Part shown: piece after piece, positions 1 to 8,973 of the stretch
Numbering within the stretch: the stretch's first letter is position 1
Layout of the letters: every line of letters begins with the position of its first letter
DNA from: Inquilinus limosus_F
GTDB lineage: Bacteria > Pseudomonadota > Alphaproteobacteria > DSM-16000 > Inquilinaceae
Reading direction: 5' to 3'
Assembly: GCF_051487185.1 (NCBI RefSeq)
Contig: NZ_JAHVDK010000016.1
Location: 1-64,000 of the forward strand
Length of the DNA stretch: 64,000 nucleotides
Translations under genes and position numbers: made by a program
Notes under the pieces: generated by a model
The model's database searches: none
The model's input: the letters and a program-made list of their open reading frames with translations, nothing else
What the model was told of the DNA's origin: nothing

Positions 1-2914
1 CTACAGCACGAAGTCTGCCGCGGTGAGCGCGTGGTCGGAGATGACGTTGATGGCGAAGTCCGGGATCTTGTCGCCGTTGGCGTCGGCATAGACCACCTGG
101 ATCGCCCCCGCCGTAACCACCCGCAGCTCGCCGGCCTGGCGGGTGAAGTCCCCGGTGCCAAAGGTGAAGCCAGTGTCGCCATTGGCCGAGTTGCCGTCCG
201 CATCGATCGCCGACAGGTCGATCCTGTCGCCGACCGAGAAATCCCGGATCGCGTCCTTGCCGAGGCCCGAGACCGCGCTGTCGGACAGGGCGGTGTAGAC
301 AAAGCGGTCGTTGCCGGCGCCGCCCTTCAGCGCGTCGCCGTTGCCGCCGCCGGTGAGCACGTCGTCGCCGGCCATGCCCCACAGGGTGTTGGCGTTGGCG
401 TCGCCGGTCAGCGTGTCGGCCTGGGCCGAGCCCATCACCTGCTCGATACCGGTCAGCGTGTCGCCCTGGGCGTCGCCGCCCGAGGTCGCGCCGGTCGCCA
501 GGTTGACCGACACCCCGGCGGCGGAGCCGGCGTAGCTCGCCGTGTCGATGCCGGCCCCGCCGGCCAGCGTGTCGGCCCCGCCATTCCCTTCGAGGATGTC
601 GTTGCCCTCGCCGCCGTCGATGGTCGTTCTCGCTGCCGGCATCGACGCTGTCGTTGCCGGTGCCGCCATGGACGGTGTCGACCCCGGCACCGCCGACGAG
701 GCGATCGGCGCCGTCACCGCCATCGAGGCTGTCGTTGCCGCCCTCGCCCGAGAGCACGTCGTCGCCGCCATTGCCCGCGAGCGTGTCGTTGCCGAGCTCG
801 CCGCCGATGATGTTGCGGGTGTTGTTGCCGGTCAGCTGGTCGTCATGGCTCGACCCGTACAGGTTCTCAATGCCGGTCAGCGTGTCGCCCGCGGCATCAC
901 CGCCCGAAGCGGTGCCGGCCATCAGGTTGACCACAACCGCCGCGCCGGAGCCCTGGTAATTGGCGAAGTCGAGGCCGTTGCCGCCGTCGAGCACATCGGC
1001 CCCGGCCCCGCCGCGGAGCGTGTCGTCGCCGGCTCCGCCATCAAGGACGTTGGCCGCGGCGGAGCCGTACAACCGGTCGCCGAAGCCGGAGCCGATGAGA
1101 TTCTCGATGCCGGTGAGCGTGTCGCCCTGGGCCTCGCCGCCCGAGCCGCTGCCCGTCACGAGGTTGACCGTGACGCCGGCGGTCGAGGTGGCATAGGTCG
1201 CCGTATCGGCGCCCGCGCCGCCGTTCAACGCATCGGCGCCGGCGCCGCCGTCGAGCAGGTCGTTGCCGCCGGCGCCGGTGAGGGCGTTGAATCCGGCATT
1301 GCCGGTCAGGACGTCGGCGAGGTTCGAGCCGCTGACGCCCTCGACGGCGTTGAAGGTGTCGCCCTCGGCATCGCCGCCGGTCGCGGTGTTGGTCGCGAGG
1401 CTGACCGTGACGGCCGCTGTGGAGGCGGTATAGTCGGCCGTGTCGGTGCCGGTCCCGCCCCGCAGAGCGTCCGCGCCGCCGCGGCCCGAGAGCACGTCGT
1501 CACCGGCGCCACCGATCAGGACATTCACCCCGGCATCGCCGTTGAGCAGGTCGGCGAAGGCCGAGCCGGTGAGGTTCTCGATGCTGCTGAAGGTGTCGCC
1601 CTGGGCATCGCCGCCCGTCGCGTTGAAAGTCGAGAGGCTGACCGTGACGCCGGCGGCGGAGGTGACATAGGTCACCGTGTCGGTGCCCGCACCGCCGATT
1701 AGCGCGTCGGCCCCGGCGCCGCCCTGGAGCGCGTCGTCGCCGTTGCCGCCGGTCAGCACATTGGCCGCGGCGCTACCGACCAGGGTGTCGTTGAAGGCCG
1801 AGCCGGTGAGGTTCTCGATCGTGTTCAGCGCATCGCCCTGGGCGAAGCCGCCGGTGTTGACGTCGGTCAGCAGGTTGATGCTCACCGCCGCGGTGGACGC
1901 GGCATAGGTCGCCGTGTCGATGCCAGCACTGCCGTTCAGCACGTCGGCCCCGGCGCCGCCGTCGAGCAGGTCGTTGCCGCCGCCGCCCGTGAGGGTGTTG
2001 GCGCCGCCGCTGCCAGTCAGCACGTCATCAAAGTTGGAGCCGGTGACGTTCTCGATGCTGTTGAAGGTGTCGCCCTGGGCCTCGCCGCCGGATGCGGCCC
2101 CGGTGCCCAGGTTGACGGTCACCGCGGCGCTGGACTGGGCATAACCGGCGGTGTCGGTGCCGGCGCCGCCGTTCAGCACGTCGCCGAGCACCCCGCCCTC
2201 AAGATAGTCGTTGCCGTTGCCGCCGCTCAGCGTGTCGGTGCCACTGCCGCCGATGCCGCTGAAATTGTCGCCGTAGAGCTGGTCGTTGCCGTCGAGGCCG
2301 TTGAGCGTGTCGTTGCCGCCGCCCCCGGCCAGGATGGTGTCGACGGACTGATTGGCGGTCTGGGTGTCGTTGAAGCCGGTGCCCAGGACCCACTCGATGC
2401 CCATGATGGTCACGCCCCCGGTCACGGTCCCGGCGAGCAGGTTGACGGTGAGGCCCGAGCCCCAGACGCGGCCGTCGAAGATATCGGCGCTGCCGGCGCC
2501 GCCGTCCAACGTGTCGGCGCCGCCGCTGATCTGGATGTAGTCGTTGCCGGCGCCGCCGCGGACGACGTTGACACCGCCGTCGCCGGCGAGCTGGTCGTTG
2601 AAATTGCTGCCGATCAGGTTCTCGAAGCCGCTCATGCTGTCGCCCTGCGCCTCGCCGAAGGCGCCGACGGCGTTCAGGGCCAGCCCGACGCCCGCGGCGG
2701 CGTTGACGAAGGAGAGCGTGTCGATGCCGGCGCCGCCGCTCAGGACATCTTGGCCCGCGCCTCCCGAGATGATGTCGTTGCCGCCGAGGCCGCTGAGCGT
2801 GTCGTTGCCGCCGCCGCCATTGATGATGTCGATGCCGTCCGGGTTGGCCGCATCGCCCGGATTGGTCCCGGTCAGGGTGTCGGCGCCGGCGGTGCCGTTC
2901 AGGGTCTGGGTCAC
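1..2914 (-). pseudogene. RTX calcium-binding repeat protein, left paralog, frameshifted
   Basis: About 970 residues of RTX nonapeptides (GGxGxDxLx) that would bind calcium after secretion. The GTG start at 2914 follows an AGGAGGA Shine-Dalgarno, and the protein opens VTQTLNGTAGADTLTG like its neighbour. Reading from 2914 is open down to about 622 (ends in GSEND); beyond that the RTX motif continues only in another frame (TIDGGEGNDILEGN) to the TAG at 1-3. Against the right paralog the copy lacks 56 bp here: a 54-bp in-frame unit plus 2 bp. The last ~100 residues (FVYTALSDSAVSGLGKD, ending LTAADFVL) resemble serralysin/type I secretion C-termini and are nearly identical to the paralog. Left unrepaired, the original frame stays open past the window edge, giving a protein without its secretion signal. 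It could instead be a sequencing error. No type I exporter genes are in the window. Confidence 0.8.
1203..2151 (-). repeat. 237-bp tandem supra-repeat within the left RTX gene
   Basis: The landmark encoding the DT.Y strand (plus-strand GTGTCGRTGCC or close variants) recurs at 1203, 1440, 1677, 1914 and 2151, exactly 237 bp (79 codons) apart. Each unit carries several RTX nonapeptides plus one non-RTX beta segment. Divergence between units shows this is not an assembly collapse of identical copies. Confidence 0.8.
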
Positions 2915-3128
2915 GGATCTTCCTCCTGAGTCGGGCGCTGCCGGTCCCAGGGGAACGGCGGGGCTAAAATGCGCCCCGGTCGGCTAGAGCCTGAAAATAT
3001 GAAAGATCTAGCAGAAGTCCTGCATATCCCGTCAGGCGAAAATCTCGCCAGCAAGGATTCAACTTGCCGGCGCATCCCGACAGGGAGGCCGGGCCGGTAA
3101 CCACAAATGGCGAAGTTCCGCCCGAAAG

Positions 3129-3153
3129 GGCCGCCCGGCCGCTCCGGGCGGCC
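3129..3153 (-). terminator. GC-rich hairpin downstream of the right RTX gene
   Basis: A perfect 10-bp stem (GGCCGCCCGG with its complement, 5-base loop) begins 16 bases after the stop codon at 3169. The following T-tract is poor (CTTTC), so intrinsic termination is plausible rather than certain. The rest of the 254-bp spacer between the two RTX genes shows no gene. Confidence 0.5.
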
Positions 3154-3168
3154 GGGCCGCACGATCCG

Positions 3169-6100
3169 TCAGAGCAGGAAGTCGCTCGCCGTCAGGGCAT
3201 GGTCGGAGATGACGTTGATGGCGAAGTCGGGGGCCTTGTCGCCGTTGGCGTCGGCATAGACCACCTGGATCGCCCCCACCGTCACCACCCGCAGCTCGCC
3301 GGCCTGACGGGTGAAGTCGCCGGTGCCGAAGCTGAAGGCGGTGTCGCCATTGGCCGCGTTGCCGTCGGCATCGATCGCGGACAGGTCGATCCGGTCGCCG
3401 GTCGAGAAGTCGGTGATCCCGTCCTTGCCGAGGCCCGAGACCGCGCTGTCGGACAGGGCGGTGTAGACGAAGCGTTCGTTGCCGGCGCCGCCCTTCAGCG
3501 CGTCGCCGCCGCCGCCGCCGCTGAGCACGTCGTCGCCGGCCATGCCCCACAGGGTGTTGGCGTTGGCGTCGCCGGTCAGCGTGTCGGCTTGGGCCGAGCC
3601 CATCACCTGCTCGATGCCGGTCAGCGTGTCGCCCAGGGCGTCACCGCCCGACAGCGCTCCGGTCGCCAGATTGACCGCCACCCCGGCGGCGGAGCCGGCA
3701 TAGCTGGCCGTGTCGATGCCGGCGCCGCCGGTCAGCGCGTCGGCCCCGCCATTCCCCTCGAGGATGTCGTTGCCGTCTCCGCCGTCGATCTGGTCGTCGC
3801 CGGCGCCGCCATAGACATTGTCATGGCCGGCCTCGCCGAAGACCTGGTCGTTCTCGCCGCCGGCATCGACGCTGTCGTTGCCGTTGCCGCCATGGACGGT
3901 ATCGACCCCGGCGCCGCCGATCAGCCGGTCGGCGCCGACGCCGCCGTCGAGGCTGTCGTTGCCGCCCTCGCCCGACAGGGAATCATCGCCACCATTGCCG
4001 GCGATGCTGTCGTTGCCATTCCCGCCGCCGATGATGTTGCGGACGTCGCTGCCGGTGAGCTGGTCGTCGAGGCTCGACCCATACAGGTTCTCGATACCCG
4101 TCAGGGTGTCGCCTTGAGCGTCGCCGCCGGAGGCGATGCCGGCCAGCAGGTTGACGGCCACCGCCGCGACCGAACCCCGGTAGCTCGCGAAGTCCGACCC
4201 GGCACCGCCGTTGAGCGTGTCGGCCCTGGCCCCACCGTGCAGGAAATCATCGCCCGCCCCGCCGCTCAGCGCATTGGCGCCGTCATTGCCGAACAGCCGG
4301 TCGGCGAAGGCCGACCCGACGAGGTTCTCGATGCCGGACAGCGTGTCGCCCTCGGCGTCGCCGCCCGAGGCGGTGTTGGCGGCCAGGTCGATCGTCACGC
4401 CGACGGCCGAGGCGTCGTAATAGACCGTGTCGATGCCCGTGCCGCCATTGATGGCGTCGGCGCCGCCATAGGCGTTGATCTGGTCGTTGCCGTTGCCGCC
4501 GCCGACGACGTCGCTCCCCGCGCCGGAGCGGATCGTGTCGTCGCCGTCGCCGCCGGTGAGCGAGTTGGCGCCGCCGTCGCCGATCAGGGTGTCGTTGAAG
4601 GCCGAGCCGACGAGGTTCTCGACGCCCGCCAGCGTGTCGCCCTGGGCATCGCCGCCCGCGCCGGTGCCGCTGGCCAAGTTGGCGGTCACCCCGACGGTCG
4701 AGTTGTTGTACCACGCCGTGTCGATGCCGGCGCCGCCGATCAGGGCGTCCGCGCCGGCTTCCCCGGCCATGGCATCATTGCCGGCGCCGCCGTCGATCCT
4801 GTTGGCGCCGGCATTGCCGATCAGGTTGTCGGCAAGGCCGGAGCCGACGACGTTCTCGATCCCGTCCAAGGTGTCGCCCTGGGCGTCGCCGCCCGCGCCG
4901 GTGCCGTTTCGGAGGTCGATCGACACGGCGGCGGTCGAGTTGTTGTACCAGGCCGTGTCGATGCCGGCACCGCCGATCAGGGCGTCCGCACCGGCTTCTC
5001 CGGCCATGGCATCGTCGCCGGCGCTGCCCTCGATCCGGTTGTTGCCGGCATTGCCGATCAGGTTGTCGGCGAGGTCGGAGCCGATGACGTTCTCGATCCC
5101 GGTCAGCGTGTCGCCCTGGGCGTCGCCACCCGAGGCGCCGCCGTTTCGCAGGTCGATCGAAACGGCGGCGGCGGACCCGGCGTAGCTGGCCGTGTCGATG
5201 CCGGCGCCGCCGTTGAGGGCATCGGCCCCGGCGCCGCCGCGGAGCGTGTCGTCGCCACCGCCGCCGGCGAGCGAATTGGCGCCGCCGTCGCCGATCAGAG
5301 TGTCGTTGAAGGCCGAGCCGATGAGGTTCTCGATGCCCGACAGCGTGTCGCCCTGGGCGTCGCCGCCCGTGCCGGTGCCGGTGGCTAGGTTGACGAGCAC
5401 CCCGATGGTCGAACCGTCGTAATAGACCGTGTCGATGCCCGCGCCTCCATTGATGACGTCGGCGCCGCCATAGGCGTTGATCGCGTCGTTGCCGTTGCCG
5501 CCGCTGACGACGTCGTTCCCCGCGCCGGAGCGGATCGTGTCGTTGCCGTCGCCGCCGCTGAGCGAGTTGGCGCCGGCGTCGCCGATCAGGGTATCGTTGA
5601 AGGCCGAGCCGACGACGTTCTCGACATTCTGGAAGGTGTCGCCTTGGGCGTCGCCGCCGAAGCCCTGGCCGGTGGCCAGGTCAACGGTCACCGCCGCGGT
5701 GTCGTAATAGACCGTATCAATGCCGGCGCCGCCGTTGATGGCGTCGGCACCGCCATAGCTGGCGATCTGGTCGTCGCCGCCGCCGCCGTCGATCGCATTG
5801 GCCCCGGCATCGCCGCGCAGGGTGTCGGCGAAGGCCGAGCCGATCAGGTTCTCGATGCCGGTCAGCGTATCGCCCTGGGCGTCGCCACCCGAATTCCCGC
5901 CGAAGGTGAGGTCGGCGGTGACCCCGGCGTTCGACTGGGCATAGCTCGCCGTGTCGGTGCCGGCGCCGCCGTTCAGTGTGTCTGCCCCGGCGCCGCCATC
6001 GAGCAGATCGTTGCCGTTGCCGCCGTCCAGCACGTTGACCACGCCGTTGCCGAACAGGATGTCGTTGAAGGCCGAGCCGGTGACGTTCTCGATGTTGGCC

Positions 6101-7197
6101 AGCGTGTCGCCCTGGGCGATGTTGCCCAGGCCGCTGCCGAGGGCTAGGTTGACGGCGACCCCGCCGGTCGCCTGGGCATAGGTCACCTGGTCGGTACCGT
6201 TGCCGCCGTCCAGCGCGTCGGCTCCGGCGCCGCCGTCGAGCAGGTCGTTGCCCTCATAGCCGAAGAGGCTGTTGGCCACGGCACTGCCGGTCAGAACGTC
6301 GGCGAAGCCCGAGCCGTTGACGTTCTCGATGTCGATCAGCGTGTCGCCCTGGGCCTCGCCGCCGGATGCGGCCCCGGTGGCCAGGTTGATGGCCACCGCA
6401 GCGCCGGAACCGTAGTAGTTGATGCTGTCGACCCCGGCGCCGCCGTTCAGCACGTCGCCGAACTGGCCGCCTTCGAGAACGTCGCTGCCGGCCCCGCCGT
6501 TCAGCGTGTCGGCGCCACCGGTGACGACGGCGCCGGCGAAGTTGTCGCCGTACAGGGCGTCATCGCCATTGGCGCCGTTGAGCGTGTCGGCGCCGCCGAA
6601 CCCGGCCAGCGTGGTGCCGATGTTCAGGTTGGCGGTCTGGATGTCGTTGAAGCCCGTGCCCAGGACCAGCTCGAAGCCGGAGAAGGTGCAGCCCGCGGTC
6701 CCGCCCTGCCCGATCCCTGTGCTCAGGTTGACGTCGATGGCCGCGCCGTAGACGCGGCCGTCGAGGATGTCGTAGCCGTCGCCGGCGATCATCGTGTCGG
6801 CGCCGCCGCTGAGCTGGATGTAGTCGTTGCCGCCGGCGGTATCGATCACGTTGTTTCCGCCGTCGCCGGCGATCTGGTCGCCGAAGGCGGTGCCGGTCAC
6901 ATTCTCGAAGCCGCTCATGATGTCGCCCACGGCTTCGCCCGCGGCGCCGAAGGCGTTCAAGGCCAGCCCGACGCCCGCGGTGGCATTGGCGAAGCTGAGC
7001 GTGTCGATGCCGTCGCCGCCATTCATGGTGTCGGCGCCCAGGCCGCCCTGGATGGTGTCGTTGCCGGCCAGGCCGTTCAACGCGTCATCGCCCGCGCCGC
7101 CATTGATGATGTCGATGCCGTCCGGGTTGGCCGGATTGCCCGGATCGGTCCCGGTGAGAGTGTCATTGCCGGCGGTGCCGTTGAGGGTCTGGGTCAC
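3169..7197 (-). CDS. Large RTX (hemolysin-type calcium-binding) repeat protein, probable type I secretion substrate
   Basis: 1342 residues, almost wholly RTX nonapeptides such as LNGGAGIDT and GNDTIRSGAG. No enzymatic domain is recognisable. The repeats are organised in longer units of 79 residues, each with a D-T-A/V-x-Y strand, a GDAQGDTL(T/S)GIEN segment and an IGSAFNDTLIGD segment, so the protein is likely an extended calcium-dependent beta-roll. The C-terminal ~100 residues, with a final hydrophobic LTASDFLL, look like a type I secretion signal. GTG at 7197 is chosen over a GTG 33 bases upstream because GGAGGAC lies just before it and the left paralog starts at the matching codon. There is no N-terminal signal peptide, as expected for type I secretion. 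Adhesion, matrix or S-layer-like roles are possible but not shown. Confidence 0.9.
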   Translation of the reverse strand: MTQTLNGTAGNDTLTGTDPGNPANPDGIDIINGGAGDDALNGLAGNDTIQGGLGADTMNGGDGIDTLSFANATAGVGLALNAFGAAGEAVGDIMSGFENVTGTAFGDQIAGDGGNNVIDTAGGNDYIQLSGGADTMIAGDGYDILDGRVYGAAIDVNLSTGIGQGGTAGCTFSGFELVLGTGFNDIQTANLNIGTTLAGFGGADTLNGANGDDALYGDNFAGAVVTGGADTLNGGAGSDVLEGGQFGDVLNGGAGVDSINYYGSGAAVAINLATGAASGGEAQGDTLIDIENVNGSGFADVLTGSAVANSLFGYEGNDLLDGGAGADALDGGNGTDQVTYAQATGGVAVNLALGSGLGNIAQGDTLANIENVTGSAFNDILFGNGVVNVLDGGNGNDLLDGGAGADTLNGGAGTDTASYAQSNAGVTADLTFGGNSGGDAQGDTLTGIENLIGSAFADTLRGDAGANAIDGGGGDDQIASYGGADAINGGAGIDTVYYDTAAVTVDLATGQGFGGDAQGDTFQNVENVVGSAFNDTLIGDAGANSLSGGDGNDTIRSGAGNDVVSGGNGNDAINAYGGADVINGGAGIDTVYYDGSTIGVLVNLATGTGTGGDAQGDTLSGIENLIGSAFNDTLIGDGGANSLAGGGGDDTLRGGAGADALNGGAGIDTASYAGSAAAVSIDLRNGGASGGDAQGDTLTGIENVIGSDLADNLIGNAGNNRIEGSAGDDAMAGEAGADALIGGAGIDTAWYNNSTAAVSIDLRNGTGAGGDAQGDTLDGIENVVGSGLADNLIGNAGANRIDGGAGNDAMAGEAGADALIGGAGIDTAWYNNSTVGVTANLASGTGAGGDAQGDTLAGVENLVGSAFNDTLIGDGGANSLTGGDGDDTIRSGAGSDVVGGGNGNDQINAYGGADAINGGTGIDTVYYDASAVGVTIDLAANTASGGDAEGDTLSGIENLVGSAFADRLFGNDGANALSGGAGDDFLHGGARADTLNGGAGSDFASYRGSVAAVAVNLLAGIASGGDAQGDTLTGIENLYGSSLDDQLTGSDVRNIIGGGNGNDSIAGNGGDDSLSGEGGNDSLDGGVGADRLIGGAGVDTVHGGNGNDSVDAGGENDQVFGEAGHDNVYGGAGDDQIDGGDGNDILEGNGGADALTGGAGIDTASYAGSAAGVAVNLATGALSGGDALGDTLTGIEQVMGSAQADTLTGDANANTLWGMAGDDVLSGGGGGDALKGGAGNERFVYTALSDSAVSGLGKDGITDFSTGDRIDLSAIDADGNAANGDTAFSFGTGDFTRQAGELRVVTVGAIQVVYADANGDKAPDFAINVISDHALTASDFLL
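4427..5951 (-). repeat. 237-bp tandem supra-repeat within the right RTX gene, with longer variants
   Basis: The same landmark occurs at 4427, 4718, 4955, 5192, 5429, 5714 and 5951. Intervals are 291, 237, 237, 237, 285 and 237 bp. The 291 interval equals 237 plus 54 bp, that is two additional nonapeptides; the 285 interval has 16 extra codons. Length change therefore seems to occur by gain or loss of nonapeptide pairs. Confidence 0.75.
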
Positions 7198-7325
7198 GGA
7201 ATGTCCTCCACTGTCGGGTCGGCGCCGCACTTCTTGCGGGAGCGGCCGAGCGTCGAATGCGCCCCTCGGGACCGGGGCAGATCGCAGTGGACGGGATTTA
7301 TCAGACGTTGCGCATACCTGGTTAG

Positions 7326-7400
7326 GTCCAGATCGGACAACTCCATGGGTCCAGATGCGGCTCCGATGAGTCCAGATGACCGGAATCGATGAGTCCAGAT
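7326..7400 (+). promoter_or_regulatory. Four direct repeats of GTCCAGAT, candidate MocR operator
   Basis: GTCCAGAT occurs at 7326, 7349, 7370 and 7393, with start-to-start spacings of 23, 21 and 23 bp (about two helical turns). The array ends 58 bp before the GTG of the MocR gene at 7459. MocR/GabR/PdxR-type regulators are known to bind direct rather than inverted repeats, so autoregulation, and possibly control of the divergent RTX gene at 7197, is inferred. Confidence 0.6.
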
Positions 7401-7415
7401 TGCGCCGGTCGGCGA

Positions 7416-7429
7416 AATAAGATCTTATT
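7416..7429. promoter_or_regulatory. Perfect 14-bp palindrome AATAAGATCTTATT
   Basis: The palindrome lies between the direct repeats and the GTG start of the MocR gene at 7459. It is an AT-rich island in GC-rich surroundings, so it may be part of the promoter -10 region or an additional protein site. Confidence 0.4.
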
Positions 7430-7458
7430 CAAGCCGTGGGCGTTGCTGTGGGGGGCGC

Positions 7459-8964
7459 GTGGCGGCCGACGATATCCTGTGGCGGCAGTTGCTGACGCTG
7501 TCGCGCCGGCCGGACCTGACCCTGCAGGCCCAGCTGCGGGGCGCCATCGCCCAGGCGGTGCTGGACCGGCGGCTGCCGCCGGGCACCGAGCTGCCGTCGT
7601 CGCGCCGGCTATCCGAGATCCTGGACATCAGCCGCAACACCGTGATCCTGGCCTATGACCAGCTGACCCAGGAAGGCTTCATCACGGCGCACAGCCGGTC
7701 GCGGCACATGGTCCATCCGGCGGCGCTGGAGAATGCGGCGCGGGCGGCGGGGACGCGGCCCGACCCGCCGGTGCGGCGGCCGGACTGGACCGGGCGGCTG
7801 GTGAGCCGCCCGTCCCGCACCCGGCACGTGACCAAGCCGCTCGACTGGTACAATTACCGCTTCCCCTTCGTCTACGGCCAGCCGGACCCGACCCTGTTCC
7901 CGATCGCGGAATGGCGCGAGGTGGTGCAGCTGACGCTGCGCTCCGTCGCCATCCGCGACTGGGCCGGCGACCATGTCGACGCCGACGACCCGCTGCTGAT
8001 CGAGCAGCTGCAGAAGCGGGTGCTGCCGCGCCGCGGCATCTGGGTGTCGCCGGAGCAGATCCTGGTCACGTTCGGGGCGCAGCAGGCGCTGTACCTGGCC
8101 GCCGCCCTGCTGCTGGGGCCGGAGAGGACGGCCGGGATCGAGCAGCCCGGCTATCCCGATATCCGCAACCTGTGCCGGCAGTTCGGCGCGCGGATCGTCG
8201 GGCTGCCGATGGACCGTCACGGGCTGAAGCCGAGCGGCAGCCTGGCCGGATGCGACATGCTGTTCGTGCAGCCGAGTCACCAGAACCCGACCACCGTGAC
8301 CATGCCGCTGGCGCGCCGGCAGGAGCTGCTGCAGGCGGCGGCGGTGCACGACCTAGTGATCGTGGAGGACGACTACGACAGCGAGCTGACCTTCGTCGGC
8401 GAGGCCAACCCGGCGCTCAAGGCGCTCGACCGCGACGACCGGGTGATCTATGTCGGCAGCGTGTCGAAGACCTTGGCCCCGGGGCTGCGGCTGGGCTTCA
8501 TGGTGGCGGCGCCGGAGTTCATCGCCGAGGCCCGGGCGATGCGGCGGCTGATCGCGCGGCACCCGCCGGCCAACAACCAGCGCGCGGTGGCGCTGTTCCT
8601 GCAGCTCGGCCACCACGACGCCGCGATCAAGCGGCTGATCGCCGCCTATCGCGAGCGTGTCGCCGCGATCGGGGAAGGACTGCGCACCCATCTGCCCGAA
8701 TTCGAGTTCCGGCTGCCGGCCGGCGGCTCCGCCCTCTGGGCCGAGGGGCCGGCTGACGTGTCGATGAACGCCGTCGCCGCCGCGGCCGCGCCGCAGGGCC
8801 TGCTGTTCGACCCCGGCGCCGTGTTCTTCGACCACCCGGTGCCGCCGGAAAACGTGGTCCGCCTCGGCTATTCCGCCATCCCGGTCGACCGCATCGAGCC
8901 CGGCATCCAGCTGATGGCGCGGCTGGTCCGCGCCCAGCGGCACGGCGGCCGGCAGGCGGGGTGA
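7459..8964 (+). CDS. MocR family (PdxR-like) PLP-dependent GntR regulator
   Basis: 501 residues, the usual MocR size. Residues ~10-80 form a GntR winged helix (LPSSRRLSEILDISRNTV); residues ~130-490 form a fold-type I aminotransferase domain. The PLP-binding lysine is K337 in VGSVSKTLAPGLRLG, and the VEDDYDSEL and HQNPTTVTMP motifs are present. Such proteins sense an amine or amino-sugar-like effector through PLP chemistry and act as activators or repressors. The GTG at 7459 follows a G-rich ribosome site. The gene converges on the lyase gene at 8974 (9-bp gap) and is divergent from the RTX gene at 7197. The target genes are not identified, but four direct repeats upstream suggest self-control. 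Confidence 0.93.
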   Translation: MAADDILWRQLLTLSRRPDLTLQAQLRGAIAQAVLDRRLPPGTELPSSRRLSEILDISRNTVILAYDQLTQEGFITAHSRSRHMVHPAALENAARAAGTRPDPPVRRPDWTGRLVSRPSRTRHVTKPLDWYNYRFPFVYGQPDPTLFPIAEWREVVQLTLRSVAIRDWAGDHVDADDPLLIEQLQKRVLPRRGIWVSPEQILVTFGAQQALYLAAALLLGPERTAGIEQPGYPDIRNLCRQFGARIVGLPMDRHGLKPSGSLAGCDMLFVQPSHQNPTTVTMPLARRQELLQAAAVHDLVIVEDDYDSELTFVGEANPALKALDRDDRVIYVGSVSKTLAPGLRLGFMVAAPEFIAEARAMRRLIARHPPANNQRAVALFLQLGHHDAAIKRLIAAYRERVAAIGEGLRTHLPEFEFRLPAGGSALWAEGPADVSMNAVAAAAAPQGLLFDPGAVFFDHPVPPENVVRLGYSAIPVDRIEPGIQLMARLVRAQRHGGRQAG

Positions 8965-8973
8965 CCGGTTCCG

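Noticed and set aside
3098..3130. GTAACC element in the RTX spacer as another SigF-type promoter
   Set aside because: No CGAA-like box is found at the expected distance, and it does not point to a gene start.
31..5388. Long plus-strand open frames (for example 3064-5388) across the RTX region
   Set aside because: They are alanine/valine/glycine or serine/proline repeats generated by reading high-GC nonapeptide codons on the opposite strand; they have no ribosome site or recognisable domain, and mirror the RTX periodicity.
1203..5951. Regularly spaced repeats resembling a CRISPR array
   Set aside because: The 237-bp units are in-frame protein repeats with no short conserved repeat and unique spacer pattern, and no cas genes are nearby.
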